A DNA stretch of 64,000 nucleotides from assembly GCF_030407165.1 (NCBI RefSeq), contig NZ_CP129111.1, positions 1,736,001 through 1,800,000 on the forward strand. Reading direction: 5' to 3'. Positions 25,451 to 35,289 of the stretch are shown here, in pieces. A program made the translations under genes and the position numbers. Numbering within the stretch: the first letter of the stretch is position 1; the number at the start of each line of letters is the position of its first letter. The notes below the pieces were generated by a model. That model had not been told where the DNA came from. It ran no database searches and was given only the letters and a program-made list of their open reading frames with translations. This DNA comes from Fontisubflavum oceani. Lineage in GTDB: Bacteria > Pseudomonadota > Alphaproteobacteria > Rhodobacterales > Rhodobacteraceae.

Positions 25451-27409
25451 TCAGAGCGAAATGCGGAACCGCGCGAACCCATCCGGCCCGTCGCCTGCCG
25501 GTTCGATCGTCACACCTTCCACCGCATCGGAATAGGCGCTGGCCGCCGGGCCGGTGTCGAAGAGGACCGTGGTGCCCGGCATCGGCGCGAAAGACCAGTT
25601 GGCATCCGCCGCTGGATTGATCGTGCCCTGTTCGACGATATAGCGGACGATCACATCGCGGTTCGTGTCAGGCCCTTCAAAGACCGTGGTTTCGGGCGAG
25701 GCGCCGGGGAAGTTGCCGCCGCCACCCGCTCGGTAATTGTTGGTGGCGATGATGAACTGCTGATCGGGGTCGAGCGGTGCACCGTTATAGGTCAGGTTCA
25801 CGATCCGCTCCGCGCCTTCGGCGACCACATTGCCGTCGCGGTCATAGCGCGACGGCTGGCTGAGATCGATTTGATACTCCACCCCGTCGATCACGTCGAA
25901 ATTATACGACGGGAAATCGGGGTTCAGAAGCACCTGATCGGCGCTGCCTGGCTCGATTTGGTTGAACATACCCGCTGAGCGTTCGAGCCAGTCCTGCACC
26001 TCGGCCCCGGTCACCAGAACGGCGCGCACCGTGTTGGGATAGAGGTAGAGATCGGCAACGTTTTTGATCGCCACCGCGCCCACGGCCACATCGGTATAGT
26101 ATTCCGGGCCACCGCGACCGCCGGCCTTGAAGGGCGCCGCCGCCGAGAGGATTGGCAGGCCCTCATATTCTGTGCCCGCCATCATCTGTTCGATATACCA
26201 AGTCTGCGCATTTGAGACGACCTGAACCGAGGGGTCATCGGCCACCAGCGCGAAATAGGAGTGCAGCGGCGCGGCGGTCTCGCCCACGGCACGGCGGACA
26301 TAATCGAGCGTTGCGTCATGTTCGGTCTGCGCTGAGGCCAGGACAGCGGGCGCGCTTTCGACGAGCGCGGTGACCGAGCGGTCTTCCTCGCGGCGCGAAA
26401 TCGGCCGCGCTTCGGAGGTATGGCCGACGATGCGCCAGCCATTTCCGTCGCGCTCCAGCATCAGGTCGACCAGACCCATATGGCTGCCCCAGAACCCGCC
26501 CATCGTTGCCGGTTTGCCCATGATCGTGCCGGCCTCGGCATCGACGCCGGGCGTGTCGGCATAGTCGGGGCCGGGGAAGACCCGGTGATGGTGCCCGGTC
26601 AGGATTGCATCAATCCCCTCGATGGCGGCCAGCGGGATGGAGGCGTTTTCCATGCCATCCGTATGATCTGCCGCGCCGATGCCGGAATGGCTGAGCGCGA
26701 TGATCAGGTCCGCGCCTTGTTCCTTCATCTGCGGGATATAGGCGCGCGCGGTATCGACGATATCGCGGGCCATGACATTGCCTTCCAGATGGCGGCGGTC
26801 CCAGGTCATGATCTGCGGCGGGACGAAACCGATCAGGCCGATGCGGATCGGGTGGCTCTCGCCCGCGCCATCGGTGAGCGTGTGGTCAAGGATGACATAA
26901 GGCGGCACCAGCGTGGTGTCCTCGGTCGGGCTGGCGCCCATTTCGGTCGCGACATTGGCGCAGACCATGGGGAAATCGGCCCCGGCCAGCGAGTTCATCA
27001 GGAAGTTGAGGCCGTAGTTGAACTCGTGATTGCCGAGGGTTGAGCCGTCAAAGCCAAGCGTGTTCATCGCCGCGATGATCGGATGCATGTCGCCTTCGGA
27101 CATGCCGCGCTCATAGGCGATGTAATCGCCCATCGGGTTGCCCTGAAGGAAGTCGCCATTGTCGAGCAAGAGCGAGTTGGTGGATTCGTCGCGTACCGCC
27201 TGGATCAGCGAAGCCGTGCGGGCGAGCCCGACCGTATCGACGGGCCGGTCGCCATAATAATCATAGGGGAAGACATGCACATGGACGTCTGTGGTCTCCA
27301 TGATCCGGAGATGGGCTTGGTTGGCCTGCGCATTGGCGGAGAAGGGATGCAGCGCGATGAAGCTGGCGGTGGTGCCAAGGAAGGTGCGGCGGTCGAGTAG
27401 AAGTGGCAT
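25451..27409 (-). CDS. cpdB: 2',3'-cyclic-nucleotide 2'-phosphodiesterase / 3'-nucleotidase, Tat-exported
   Basis: The 652-residue protein opens with a twin-arginine signal (DRRTFLGTTASFIALHPFSANAQA). It has the metallophosphoesterase motifs ETTDVHVHVFPYDYY, LLLDNGDFLQGNP, STLGNHEFNYGLNF and LTGHHHRVFPGPDY, then the 5'-nucleotidase C-terminal substrate domain (KNVADLYLYPNTVRAV, ATNNYRAGGGGNFPG). CpdB enzymes release nucleosides and phosphate from cyclic and 3'-nucleotides in the periplasm. Tat export fits a folded metalloenzyme. It stands alone between convergent and divergent neighbours. Confidence 0.92.
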   Translation of the reverse strand: MPLLLDRRTFLGTTASFIALHPFSANAQANQAHLRIMETTDVHVHVFPYDYYGDRPVDTVGLARTASLIQAVRDESTNSLLLDNGDFLQGNPMGDYIAYERGMSEGDMHPIIAAMNTLGFDGSTLGNHEFNYGLNFLMNSLAGADFPMVCANVATEMGASPTEDTTLVPPYVILDHTLTDGAGESHPIRIGLIGFVPPQIMTWDRRHLEGNVMARDIVDTARAYIPQMKEQGADLIIALSHSGIGAADHTDGMENASIPLAAIEGIDAILTGHHHRVFPGPDYADTPGVDAEAGTIMGKPATMGGFWGSHMGLVDLMLERDGNGWRIVGHTSEARPISRREEDRSVTALVESAPAVLASAQTEHDATLDYVRRAVGETAAPLHSYFALVADDPSVQVVSNAQTWYIEQMMAGTEYEGLPILSAAAPFKAGGRGGPEYYTDVAVGAVAIKNVADLYLYPNTVRAVLVTGAEVQDWLERSAGMFNQIEPGSADQVLLNPDFPSYNFDVIDGVEYQIDLSQPSRYDRDGNVVAEGAERIVNLTYNGAPLDPDQQFIIATNNYRAGGGGNFPGASPETTVFEGPDTNRDVIVRYIVEQGTINPAADANWSFAPMPGTTVLFDTGPAASAYSDAVEGVTIEPAGDGPDGFARFRISL

Positions 27410-27521
27410 GACGTGAGTCCCCGTTTGTCTGATGCTTCACCCTAACACCGTGCTGCGACATGGCGATTATCATCAAGCAACGGATTGATGACATGCGCCA
27501 TTTCCCGCCGATCGCGCATTC

Positions 27522-27550
27522 AAAAGGCGGCCCGCGAAGAGCCGCCTTTT
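27522..27550. terminator. bidirectional rho-independent terminator after the pyrophosphatase gene
   Basis: AAAAGGCGGC at 27522-27531 pairs perfectly with GCCGCCTTTT at 27541-27550 over a 9-base loop. Read on the minus strand the stem ends in TTTT, 22 bases past the pyrophosphatase stop. The plus reading has an equivalent tract. Confidence 0.88.
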
Positions 27551-27571
27551 CAAACTGTTACACGCGGTTGG

Positions 27572-28495
27572 TCAGAGCGTCAGATTCGGAATGATCTGCT
27601 TTTTGCGGCTGACAACACCGGGCAGGACCACCGTGTCGCCATCACCGCAGACCGTGGCGAAGCTCTTTTCGGCCAGCTCTTTGGTCAGTTCATTGGGGAT
27701 CAGCATGGTGGATTCCTCGTTGAGAATGTCCACGATGAAGAGCAGCACTTGATCGACGCTGTCTTCCAGGGCAACGGTCGGCATTGTCTCCATCAGGCTG
27801 GCTTTGCGGGCCAAAACGGTCTCGGGCGAGGTGGTCTCCAGGACCGAGACGCGGAAGCTTTTGCCGCCCACTTCGTATTCCTTGCTGTCCATACGCAGCA
27901 GCTCGGAATCGGAGAATTCGGAGACATCGGATTTGGCTGCGAACATCTCGGCGGCATAGCTAGGAATGTCGATGCCGAGGTCTTTGGCCAGCGCCTCAGC
28001 CACTTCACGATCCACATCCGTGGTCGTGGGGGAGCGGAATTCCAATGTGTCCGACAGAATGCAGGACAGCATCGCGCCCTTGATGCTTTCCGGCATCTTC
28101 GCGGCGTCCTCGCCCATCAGGTCATGCATGATCGTGGCGGTGCAGGCGACGGGGCGGATGGTGATGTCGATCGGGCCTTTGGTTTCCAGTCCGCCGACCA
28201 ACTTGTGGTGGTCGATGATGGCCTGGATATCGGCGCTGTTGATCGCTTCGGGCAGCTCAGCGGGGTTGTTTGTGTCGACGATCACGACAGGCGTGTCTTC
28301 GGCGACCTCGGAGATGATTTCGGGCTTGGCGAGCGACCAGCGCTCGAGCACGAAGGTGGCTTCGGTATTGGGTTCCCCCAAAAGCCGCGCTTCCGCAGCT
28401 TGGCCTTTCACCTCGGAGAGATACCAGGCCCAGATGAGCGGCGAGCCGGTGGAATCAGTGTCTGGCGATTTATGGCCGAATACGAGCGTGGTCAT
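27572..28495 (-). CDS. ppaC: manganese-dependent inorganic pyrophosphatase (DHH family)
   Basis: The 307-residue protein is a family II pyrophosphatase, hydrolysing PPi to phosphate in the cytoplasm. Metal ligands are visible in GHKSPDTDS (residues 7-15), VVIVDTNNPAEL and IIDHHKLVGG (the DHH motif), with SDTLEFRSPTTT. The C-terminal DHHA2 domain carries KEYEVGGKSFRVSVLET and the RKKQIIPNL end. Family II enzymes are less usual than family I in Proteobacteria but do occur in Rhodobacterales. A bidirectional terminator follows. Confidence 0.95.
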   Translation of the reverse strand: MTTLVFGHKSPDTDSTGSPLIWAWYLSEVKGQAAEARLLGEPNTEATFVLERWSLAKPEIISEVAEDTPVVIVDTNNPAELPEAINSADIQAIIDHHKLVGGLETKGPIDITIRPVACTATIMHDLMGEDAAKMPESIKGAMLSCILSDTLEFRSPTTTDVDREVAEALAKDLGIDIPSYAAEMFAAKSDVSEFSDSELLRMDSKEYEVGGKSFRVSVLETTSPETVLARKASLMETMPTVALEDSVDQVLLFIVDILNEESTMLIPNELTKELAEKSFATVCGDGDTVVLPGVVSRKKQIIPNLTL

Positions 28496-28593
28496 GGGGC
28501 GGATCCCGTCATGTTGTCTGATGTCGGGGGCCTCTTACCCCTAAGGCCGTGGCTTGTCAGGTGCAAAGACTGACGCAGTTTCGGCTTTCGATG

Positions 28594-29103
28594 CTATTGA
28601 CCGGGCGCGGGGCCGGTGGGAACGAGCTCGTCCGCCAGAAGGTCGTCCAAGAAAAGGCTCAACAGTTCCAGTCGGCCGGACACCTTGGCCTTGCGATAGA
28701 CAGCGGCACATTGGGCTTTGACTGTGCCCAGTTTCGTGGCGCGAAGCTCGGCCATATCGGCGATTGCAAAGCCCTTCAGCGCCAAGATCGCCACCTCGCG
28801 TTCCGCCGCCGTCAGCGACCATTCGGCAAAGCGGGTTTCCAGAAGGTCGGTAAAGGCGCCCGAGGCGACTTTCAACTGGTCCGACAGTCGGCGCTGTCGG
28901 CTCATCATCTGGCGCAGCTCGGAGGCTGTGAAGGCGAGGCTGACAAAGAGCGCGATGGTCACGACCGCTTCGGCCAGGTCGCTTTCGACCAGCAACAGCC
29001 CGGTGCCGGGGCTGATGAAATCGAGCGTGATATCCAACAGAAAATAGGCACAGCAGATAGCCTGGAGCGCGAACAGCCCCCAAAGAACAGTATTCCGCGA
29101 CAT
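28594..29103 (-). CDS. membrane-tethered LuxR-type helix-turn-helix protein
   Basis: The 169-residue protein begins with two hydrophobic segments (about residues 5-28 and 40-62). A basic linker SRQRRLSDQLKVASG follows, and then a LuxR/GerE-type domain (SLTAAEREVAILALKGFAIADMAELRATKLGTVKAQCAAVYRKAKV, about 95-145), where E-R-E-V and G-T-V-K-A match the recognition-helix pattern. There is no receiver domain. It would place a DNA-binding domain at the cytoplasmic face of the inner membrane. The target is unknown. It sits between ppaC and a small PepSY-like gene on the same strand. Confidence 0.75.
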   Translation of the reverse strand: MSRNTVLWGLFALQAICCAYFLLDITLDFISPGTGLLLVESDLAEAVVTIALFVSLAFTASELRQMMSRQRRLSDQLKVASGAFTDLLETRFAEWSLTAAEREVAILALKGFAIADMAELRATKLGTVKAQCAAVYRKAKVSGRLELLSLFLDDLLADELVPTGPAPGQ

Positions 29104-29161
29104 CCGTCATCCCCTTTGGCTGCGTCCCCCGGGAACCCCGAGGGACGTGGCTTTGGCCTGC

Positions 29162-29422
29162 TTAGTCCTCAAGCTCAATCTCGGTCACCATACCGGTTTC
29201 AAGCGAGACCTCAATTTCATAGGTCTGCCCATCCATCATGGCATAGGCTTCGAACTCGTCATCTTCGATTTCGGTCTCGGTGATCTCATAGCCTTGCGCG
29301 GTCAAGAAGGCGGTGATTTCGGCCTCTGTTGTGCCGGCTCTGTCGCCCTCATTCATCTGCGCGAAAGCGATGCCGGGGATCAGGAGCGCGGCGAGAGCGG
29401 TGGCTTTGGTCAGGTTCAACAT
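29162..29422 (-). CDS. small exported PepSY-like protein
   Basis: From ATG 29422 the 86-residue protein has a signal peptide (MLNLTKATALAALLIPGIAFA). Its acidic mature part is TEAEITAFLTAQGYEITETE followed by EAYAMMDGQTYEIEVSLETGMVTEIELED, the helix plus beta-strand pattern of PepSY-type domains (PF13670-like). Such proteins are periplasmic and often act as inhibitors or calcium-binding partners; the role here is unknown. It lies just upstream of, and codirectional with, the membrane-tethered LuxR-type gene, separated by 58 bases. Confidence 0.72.
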   Translation of the reverse strand: MLNLTKATALAALLIPGIAFAQMNEGDRAGTTEAEITAFLTAQGYEITETEIEDDEFEAYAMMDGQTYEIEVSLETGMVTEIELED

Positions 29423-29665
29423 GAGATGTCCTTTCAAATCGTCTTGGGTGCCGCGGGATTGCGGCTTGGGTGGATCTGGGGGGCATGCACCGCCGGACGG
29501 AATTGGACTTTCGGGGGAGGTATTGCGGACTAGGCCGAAGGTTTACGTCGATTTCCTTGGCCGATCTCGCCGCTTGACGCATCTGGGGCGACCTTCGATC
29601 TGCGATCCGGTGACATGGCCAATGCAGCGCGCCGATGAGGGCTCAGGTTTTCTGCGAGCCGCCCG

Positions 29666-29694
29666 TTGACTCGGGTCCAGGCTTTGCCTATCTC
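29666..29694 (+). promoter_or_regulatory. sigma-70 promoter of groESL
   Basis: TTGACT at 29666-29671 and TATCTC at 29689-29694 are spaced by 17 bases. They place the start of transcription at about 29701, exactly where the CIRCE element begins. The gap from 29438 to 29665 upstream holds nothing else that I recognise. Confidence 0.7.
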
Positions 29695-29701
29695 CGCTCC
29701 G

Positions 29702-29728
29702 TTATCACTCAAGAGAGACGAGTGCTAA
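29702..29728. promoter_or_regulatory. CIRCE operator (HrcA binding site) before groES
   Basis: TTATCACTC at 29702-29710, nine bases, then GAGTGCTAA at 29720-29728 match the CIRCE consensus TTAGCACTC-N9-GAGTGCTAA with one mismatch. It lies between the promoter and the groES ribosome binding site, so HrcA would block transcription of groESL at low temperature. Confidence 0.95.
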
Positions 29729-29769
29729 CGCCATGGGAGAAACCAACGAACCGAAGGAGTGTTCGAGAA

Positions 29770-30057
29770 ATGGCTTTTACACCGCTGCATGACCGTGTGT
29801 TGGTCGAACGCGTCGAAAGCGACGAGAAAACCGCAGGCGGGCTGATCATCCCCGACAGCGCGAAAGAGAAACCCGCCGAGGGCCTGGTTGTGGCCGTGGG
29901 CGCAGGGGCCAAAGACGATGATGGCGACCGGATCGCCATGGACGTCAAAGAAGGCGACAAAATCCTGTTCGGCAAATGGTCGGGCACGGAAGTCACCGTT
30001 GACGGCAAAGAGCTGTTGATCATGAAGGAAAGCGACATCCTCGGCATCATCGCCTGA
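29770..30057 (+). CDS. groES: co-chaperonin GroES
   Basis: The 95-residue protein (MAFTPLHDRVLVERVESDEK) has the mobile loop EKTAGGLIIPDSAKEKP, the roof-loop region and the C-terminal ILGIIA strand of GroES. It caps the GroEL cavity. GAAGGAG lies upstream of the ATG. It heads the CIRCE-controlled groES-groEL operon, with a 42-base gap to groEL. Confidence 0.98.
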   Translation: MAFTPLHDRVLVERVESDEKTAGGLIIPDSAKEKPAEGLVVAVGAGAKDDDGDRIAMDVKEGDKILFGKWSGTEVTVDGKELLIMKESDILGIIA

Positions 30058-30099
30058 GCACAACGCTTCCAATCTAAATCTATTCAATAGGAGCACATT

Positions 30100-31743
<1,644 letters not shown>

Positions 31744-31771
31744 GCACCGAATTCGCATCGCGAATTCGTGC
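31744..31771 (+). other. strong hairpin immediately after groEL
   Basis: CGAATTCGC at 31748-31756 and GCGAATTCG at 31760-31768 form a perfect 9-bp stem with a 3-base loop. Outer bases GCA and TGC extend it across a one-base bulge. It begins directly after the groEL stop and has no U-tract, so it is more likely an mRNA 3'-end stabiliser than a terminator. The true terminator lies about 65 bases further on. Confidence 0.6.
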
Positions 31772-31833
31772 ATCGCCTGGCAGGCGCTTTCCAAAGGAAA
31801 GAGGCCAAACGGGCAAAGCCGATAGCATTGAGG

Positions 31834-31864
31834 GAGGCGCTGCATTTGCGGCGCCTCTTTTCTT
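31834..31864 (+). terminator. rho-independent terminator of groESL
   Basis: GAGGCGC at 31834-31840 pairs with GCGCCTC at 31851-31857 around a 10-base loop and is followed by TTTTCTTT. Confidence 0.88.
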
Positions 31865-31940
31865 TGCCGCGGCCCGAGCGCCCCCTTTTCTTCCCCGCGC
31901 AACCCGTGCCATCGTCCGCCTGAAAGCGAAAGGACATGGG

Positions 31941-32785
31941 ATGGAGCGGATTGGTGTTGTCGGCCTCGGCCGATGGGCAGTGCGATGGCCCAGAGATTTC
32001 AAGCTGAGGGGGTGCCGGTGATGGGCTGGACCCGCAGCGGCCGCAGTGTCGCCGGCATTGCATCGGCACCGGATCTCGCCGCGCTTGTGGCGGAGAGCGA
32101 TGTTTTGGTGCTGTCGCTTTATGATGACGCGGCAGTGACCGATATGCTTGACGCCCTATTGGCGCTTGATCTGACAGGCAAGCTGATCGTCGAGACCAGC
32201 ACGGTCGCGCCGTCCTGCCTCACCGACCGGATTGAGGCGTTTGCCGCCAAAGGCGCGGGCGCGGTGGATGCGCCGATTGCGGGCGGGCCGGAGTTGGTTC
32301 TGGCCGGGCAATGCGGCATTTGCGTGGGCGGTGAGGACGTCGCGGCGAAACGCGCGCTTACAGTGCTTGCGGCGCTGACCGAGCGGGTCTTTCATGTGGG
32401 CCCGCTTGGCACCGGTATGGTCATGAAAGTCATCAACAATTCGATGTTGCAGACTTATGTCACCGGCCTTGTGGAGATGATGCGGCTGGCCAAGCGCGCG
32501 GGCCTGCCGCTGGAAACGGCAATCAAGATCGTCAGCCATGGCCCGGCGGGGGTGCCGATGGTGGCCGCCCGTATTCCGAAAATCTTGGGCGAGGATAAAG
32601 AGGTTGGGTTTACCGTTGCGGGTATCCTGAAGGACAATGAAGTGTTTCAACGGGTCGCGCGGGATTTTGGTGTCGAGGCTCCGTCTCTTGCGGCGGCTGA
32701 GTTGATGCAGAACGAAGGTATTGCTTTGGGTCTTGCCGATCAGGACCCTGCTGCGTTGATTGCCGAGGCCTATGCCCGCGCCTGA
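31941..32785 (+). CDS. 3-hydroxyisobutyrate dehydrogenase-family NAD(P)-dependent oxidoreductase, N-terminus split by an apparent deletion
   Basis: The ATG at 31941 gives MERIGVVGLGR, the start of the Rossmann GxGxxG loop. The frame then breaks: inserting one base between 31972 and 31973 restores the consensus GLGRMGSAMAQRF. The rest is intact, with FVD-equivalent AVDAPIAGGPELVLAGQCGICVGG, and GTGMVMKVINNSMLQTYVTGL around the catalytic Lys. Repaired length is about 281 residues. Family members oxidise beta-hydroxy acids or reduce tartronate semialdehyde; the substrate is undetermined. It overlaps phnM by 14 bases. Confidence 0.88.
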
Positions 32786-33926
32786 CATCGCCCATTTGCC
32801 ACCGCTGACCTTTCGAGGGGCAGAGGTTTTGCGGCCCGATGGTTTGGTTCGCGATGATCTGAGCCTGTCTGAGGGGCGTGTGGCTGAGGCTGACGGTCGG
32901 GTGATCGATTTGACTGGTTTCCTTGTTCTCCCTGGCATTGTCGACGTGCATGGCGACGCCTTTGAGCGGCATCTGGCGCCCCGGCGCGGGGCGGTGACTG
33001 ATCTGTCCCTTGGGCTTCGCGCGGTTGAGACCGAACTTGCGGCCAATGGCATCACGACCGCCTGGCTGGCGCAGTTCTGGAGCTGGGAGGGCGGTATGCG
33101 CGGTCCGGAATTCGCAGTCTCTTTGGCGGAGGCGCTGGCGGCTTACGAGGCGCAACTTGACCTGCGGATGCAGTTGCGGCTGGAGATCGGCTGTTACAAT
33201 GATTTTGATGCGGTTCGCGCCCTGATCAAACGGCATCGGATTGGGTATGTGGTGGTGAACGACCACCTGCCGCATCGCGCGCTGTCGCAAGGAAAACGCC
33301 CCCCGCGCCTGGAGGGCCAAGCACTGAAATCGCGCCGCTCCCCTGCGGATCATCTGGCGCTGTTGCAGCGTTTACATGACGGAATGCCGGAGGCCCGCGC
33401 GGCCCTACCAGACCTCGCGGCGGCGCTCAGGGCGGATGGGGTGATTTTGGGCAGCCATGACGATGAGACAGCCGAGGCGCGGGCCCTGTTCCGCGCGCTT
33501 GGCGTCGGTATTTCGGAATTCCCGACCACGAAAGCCGCGGCGCAGGGCGCAATGGCGGCGGGCGATCCGGTTGTGATGGGGGCGCCCAATGTGCTTCGGG
33601 GCGGTAGCCATGACGGACGGCTCTCCGCCGAAGAGGTGATTGCCGCGGGCGCGGTGACGGCGCTGGCGTCGGATTATCATTACCCGACGCCGCTTCAGGC
33701 AGCGTTCAAATTGGTCGATACCGGGATGCCGCTGACCGAGGCCTGGGGATTGGTCTCGACAGGTCCGGCGCGGATGATGGGCCTGACGGATCGCGGCGCA
33801 CTCGCGCCCGGACGGCGCGCCGACTTGGTGATCGTCGAGGCGGACACGCGCCGCGTGGCCGGAACCATCGCCGGCGGGCGGATGGCATATTTGGCCGGGG
33901 AACTGGCGTTGAGGATGATCCCATGA
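32772..33926 (+). CDS. phnM: PhnM-like alpha-D-ribose 1-methylphosphonate 5-triphosphate diphosphatase
   Basis: The 384-residue amidohydrolase-fold protein shows GFLVLPGIVDVHGDAFERHL (metal-binding HxD variant of PhnM), WSWEGGMRGPEFA, YVVVNDHLPHRALSQG, ILGSHDDETAEA and NVLRGGSHDGRLSAEE. PhnM removes pyrophosphate in the C-P lyase pathway for phosphonates. The rest of the phn operon is absent here, so this is an orphan and may act on another substrate. ATG 32772 is used. It overlaps the dehydrogenase upstream and the EamA permease downstream (ATGA). Confidence 0.88.
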   Translation: MPAPDIAHLPPLTFRGAEVLRPDGLVRDDLSLSEGRVAEADGRVIDLTGFLVLPGIVDVHGDAFERHLAPRRGAVTDLSLGLRAVETELAANGITTAWLAQFWSWEGGMRGPEFAVSLAEALAAYEAQLDLRMQLRLEIGCYNDFDAVRALIKRHRIGYVVVNDHLPHRALSQGKRPPRLEGQALKSRRSPADHLALLQRLHDGMPEARAALPDLAAALRADGVILGSHDDETAEARALFRALGVGISEFPTTKAAAQGAMAAGDPVVMGAPNVLRGGSHDGRLSAEEVIAAGAVTALASDYHYPTPLQAAFKLVDTGMPLTEAWGLVSTGPARMMGLTDRGALAPGRRADLVIVEADTRRVAGTIAGGRMAYLAGELALRMIP

Positions 33927-34789
33927 TGCGCCTGATCCTGCTCACCTGCTTGACCATGGTGGCTTTTGCCGCCAACTCGATCCTCAATCGGATGGCGGTT
34001 GGCGCGGGCCATATCGGAGCGCTGGAATTCTCGCTCATTCGGGTCATTGCCGGTGCCGTAATGCTGGCAGCTCTGGTGGTGTTGAGCCGAAAAAGCTTGC
34101 CGATTTTCCATACGAAGCGGCTTTGGGGGGCACTTGTGCTTAGCCTCTATCTCCTCGGGTTCTCGGTTGCCTATCTGCAGCTTGATGCGGGGCTTGGCGC
34201 GTTGATCCTCTTCGGCGTTGTGCAGGTGACGATGTTTGGCGGTGCCCTTGTCGCGGGTGATGCGGTGCCACGCCGCCGCTGGATCGGCGCGGGTTTGGCG
34301 CTTGCGGGGCTGATCTGGCTGATGTGGCCCGGCGAGGCCTTTGCGGTTCCGCTGATCGCGGGCGGGATGATGATGCTCGCGGGTGTCGGGTGGGGCCTCT
34401 ATTCCTTGGCGGGCCGTGGCGCCAAGGAACCCTTGGCGGATACGGCGGCGAATTTCATCCTGGCGGTGCCGATGTTTTGGCTGCCGATGCTGTTTTTGCC
34501 GGTGCAGTTGGATGCGGTCGCGACCACCCAGATCGGCGTTATCCTGGCCGTGATCTGCGGCGCGGTGACCTCGGGCCTAGGATATGCGCTCTGGTATACG
34601 GTTCTGCCGCGCTTGGGTGCGTCAGCCGGTGGATTGGTGCAACTGACCGTCCCGGTGATCGCGATCCTGGGCGGCGTGGCCTTGTTGGGGGAGGCGGTGA
34701 GCTGGCGGCTTGTGGGGGCCAGTGCCCTGGTTTTGGGCGGGATTGCCTATGGATTGGTTCAGCGCAAGATCGGTTCCAACGGATCGTAA
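33923..34789 (+). CDS. EamA/DMT-family transporter
   Basis: The 288-residue protein has ten predicted membrane helices in two EamA halves, with MVAFAANSILNRMAVGAGH in helix 1 and TVPVIAILGGVALLGEAVSWR in helix 9, the usual family signature. It exports or imports small metabolites; the substrate is unknown. ATGA overlap with the phnM-like gene suggests a shared operon. Its end overlaps the convergent Nudix gene by 31 bases. Confidence 0.9.
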   Translation: MMRLILLTCLTMVAFAANSILNRMAVGAGHIGALEFSLIRVIAGAVMLAALVVLSRKSLPIFHTKRLWGALVLSLYLLGFSVAYLQLDAGLGALILFGVVQVTMFGGALVAGDAVPRRRWIGAGLALAGLIWLMWPGEAFAVPLIAGGMMMLAGVGWGLYSLAGRGAKEPLADTAANFILAVPMFWLPMLFLPVQLDAVATTQIGVILAVICGAVTSGLGYALWYTVLPRLGASAGGLVQLTVPVIAILGGVALLGEAVSWRLVGASALVLGGIAYGLVQRKIGSNGS

Positions 34790-35202
34790 ATCAGACCATC
34801 GCCCCAGGCAGCCTCGGCCAAGCTGTCGGGTTTCACGCGCAGGGTTTCGAGGTCATCACGTGTGACGAGGCGGCGATGGCTGACGATGCCTTCGGGATCA
34901 GTCCAATGGTCAGAGATTTGGCCAGCCTCATGGGTCACGCGGAAATAGATGTCGACCTGGTGGAAGCTGCCGTTGGGATCATGGAATTCATTGACCAGAC
35001 AGGGCGCATCGACGGAGATCGTCAGCCCGGTCTCCTCATGAAACTCGCGGATCAGATTATCGGGCAGTGAGCTGCCCCGATCCACGCCGCCGCCCGGGGC
35101 GCACCAAAGGTCGGTGCGACCGGGCCAGGCATTGACCAGAAGCAAGCGGTTTTCGATGAGAAGCAGGCCGCGGACGGAGAGCCGGGGATTGGGGTTCGAC
35201 AT
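34759..35202 (-). CDS. Nudix hydrolase with an atypical Nudix box
   Basis: The 147-residue protein has LWCAPGGGVDRGSSLPDNLI followed by REFHEETGL. This matches GX5EX7REUXEEXGU except that the first Glu is Ser; the metal-binding REFHEE glutamates are intact. Nudix enzymes hydrolyse nucleoside diphosphates linked to other groups. The start ATG at 35202 gives MSNPNPRLSVRGLLLIENRL. It overlaps tail-to-tail with the EamA transporter gene. Confidence 0.85.
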   Translation of the reverse strand: MSNPNPRLSVRGLLLIENRLLLVNAWPGRTDLWCAPGGGVDRGSSLPDNLIREFHEETGLTISVDAPCLVNEFHDPNGSFHQVDIYFRVTHEAGQISDHWTDPEGIVSHRRLVTRDDLETLRVKPDSLAEAAWGDGLIYDPLEPILR

Positions 35203-35289
35203 GGGCCCGATGCTGCCCCGAGCCGCGCGGCGGTGCAACTGGAGGATTTCCCCCTCGCAGGGGGCGCTTTGCGGCCTTAGATAGGGTCT

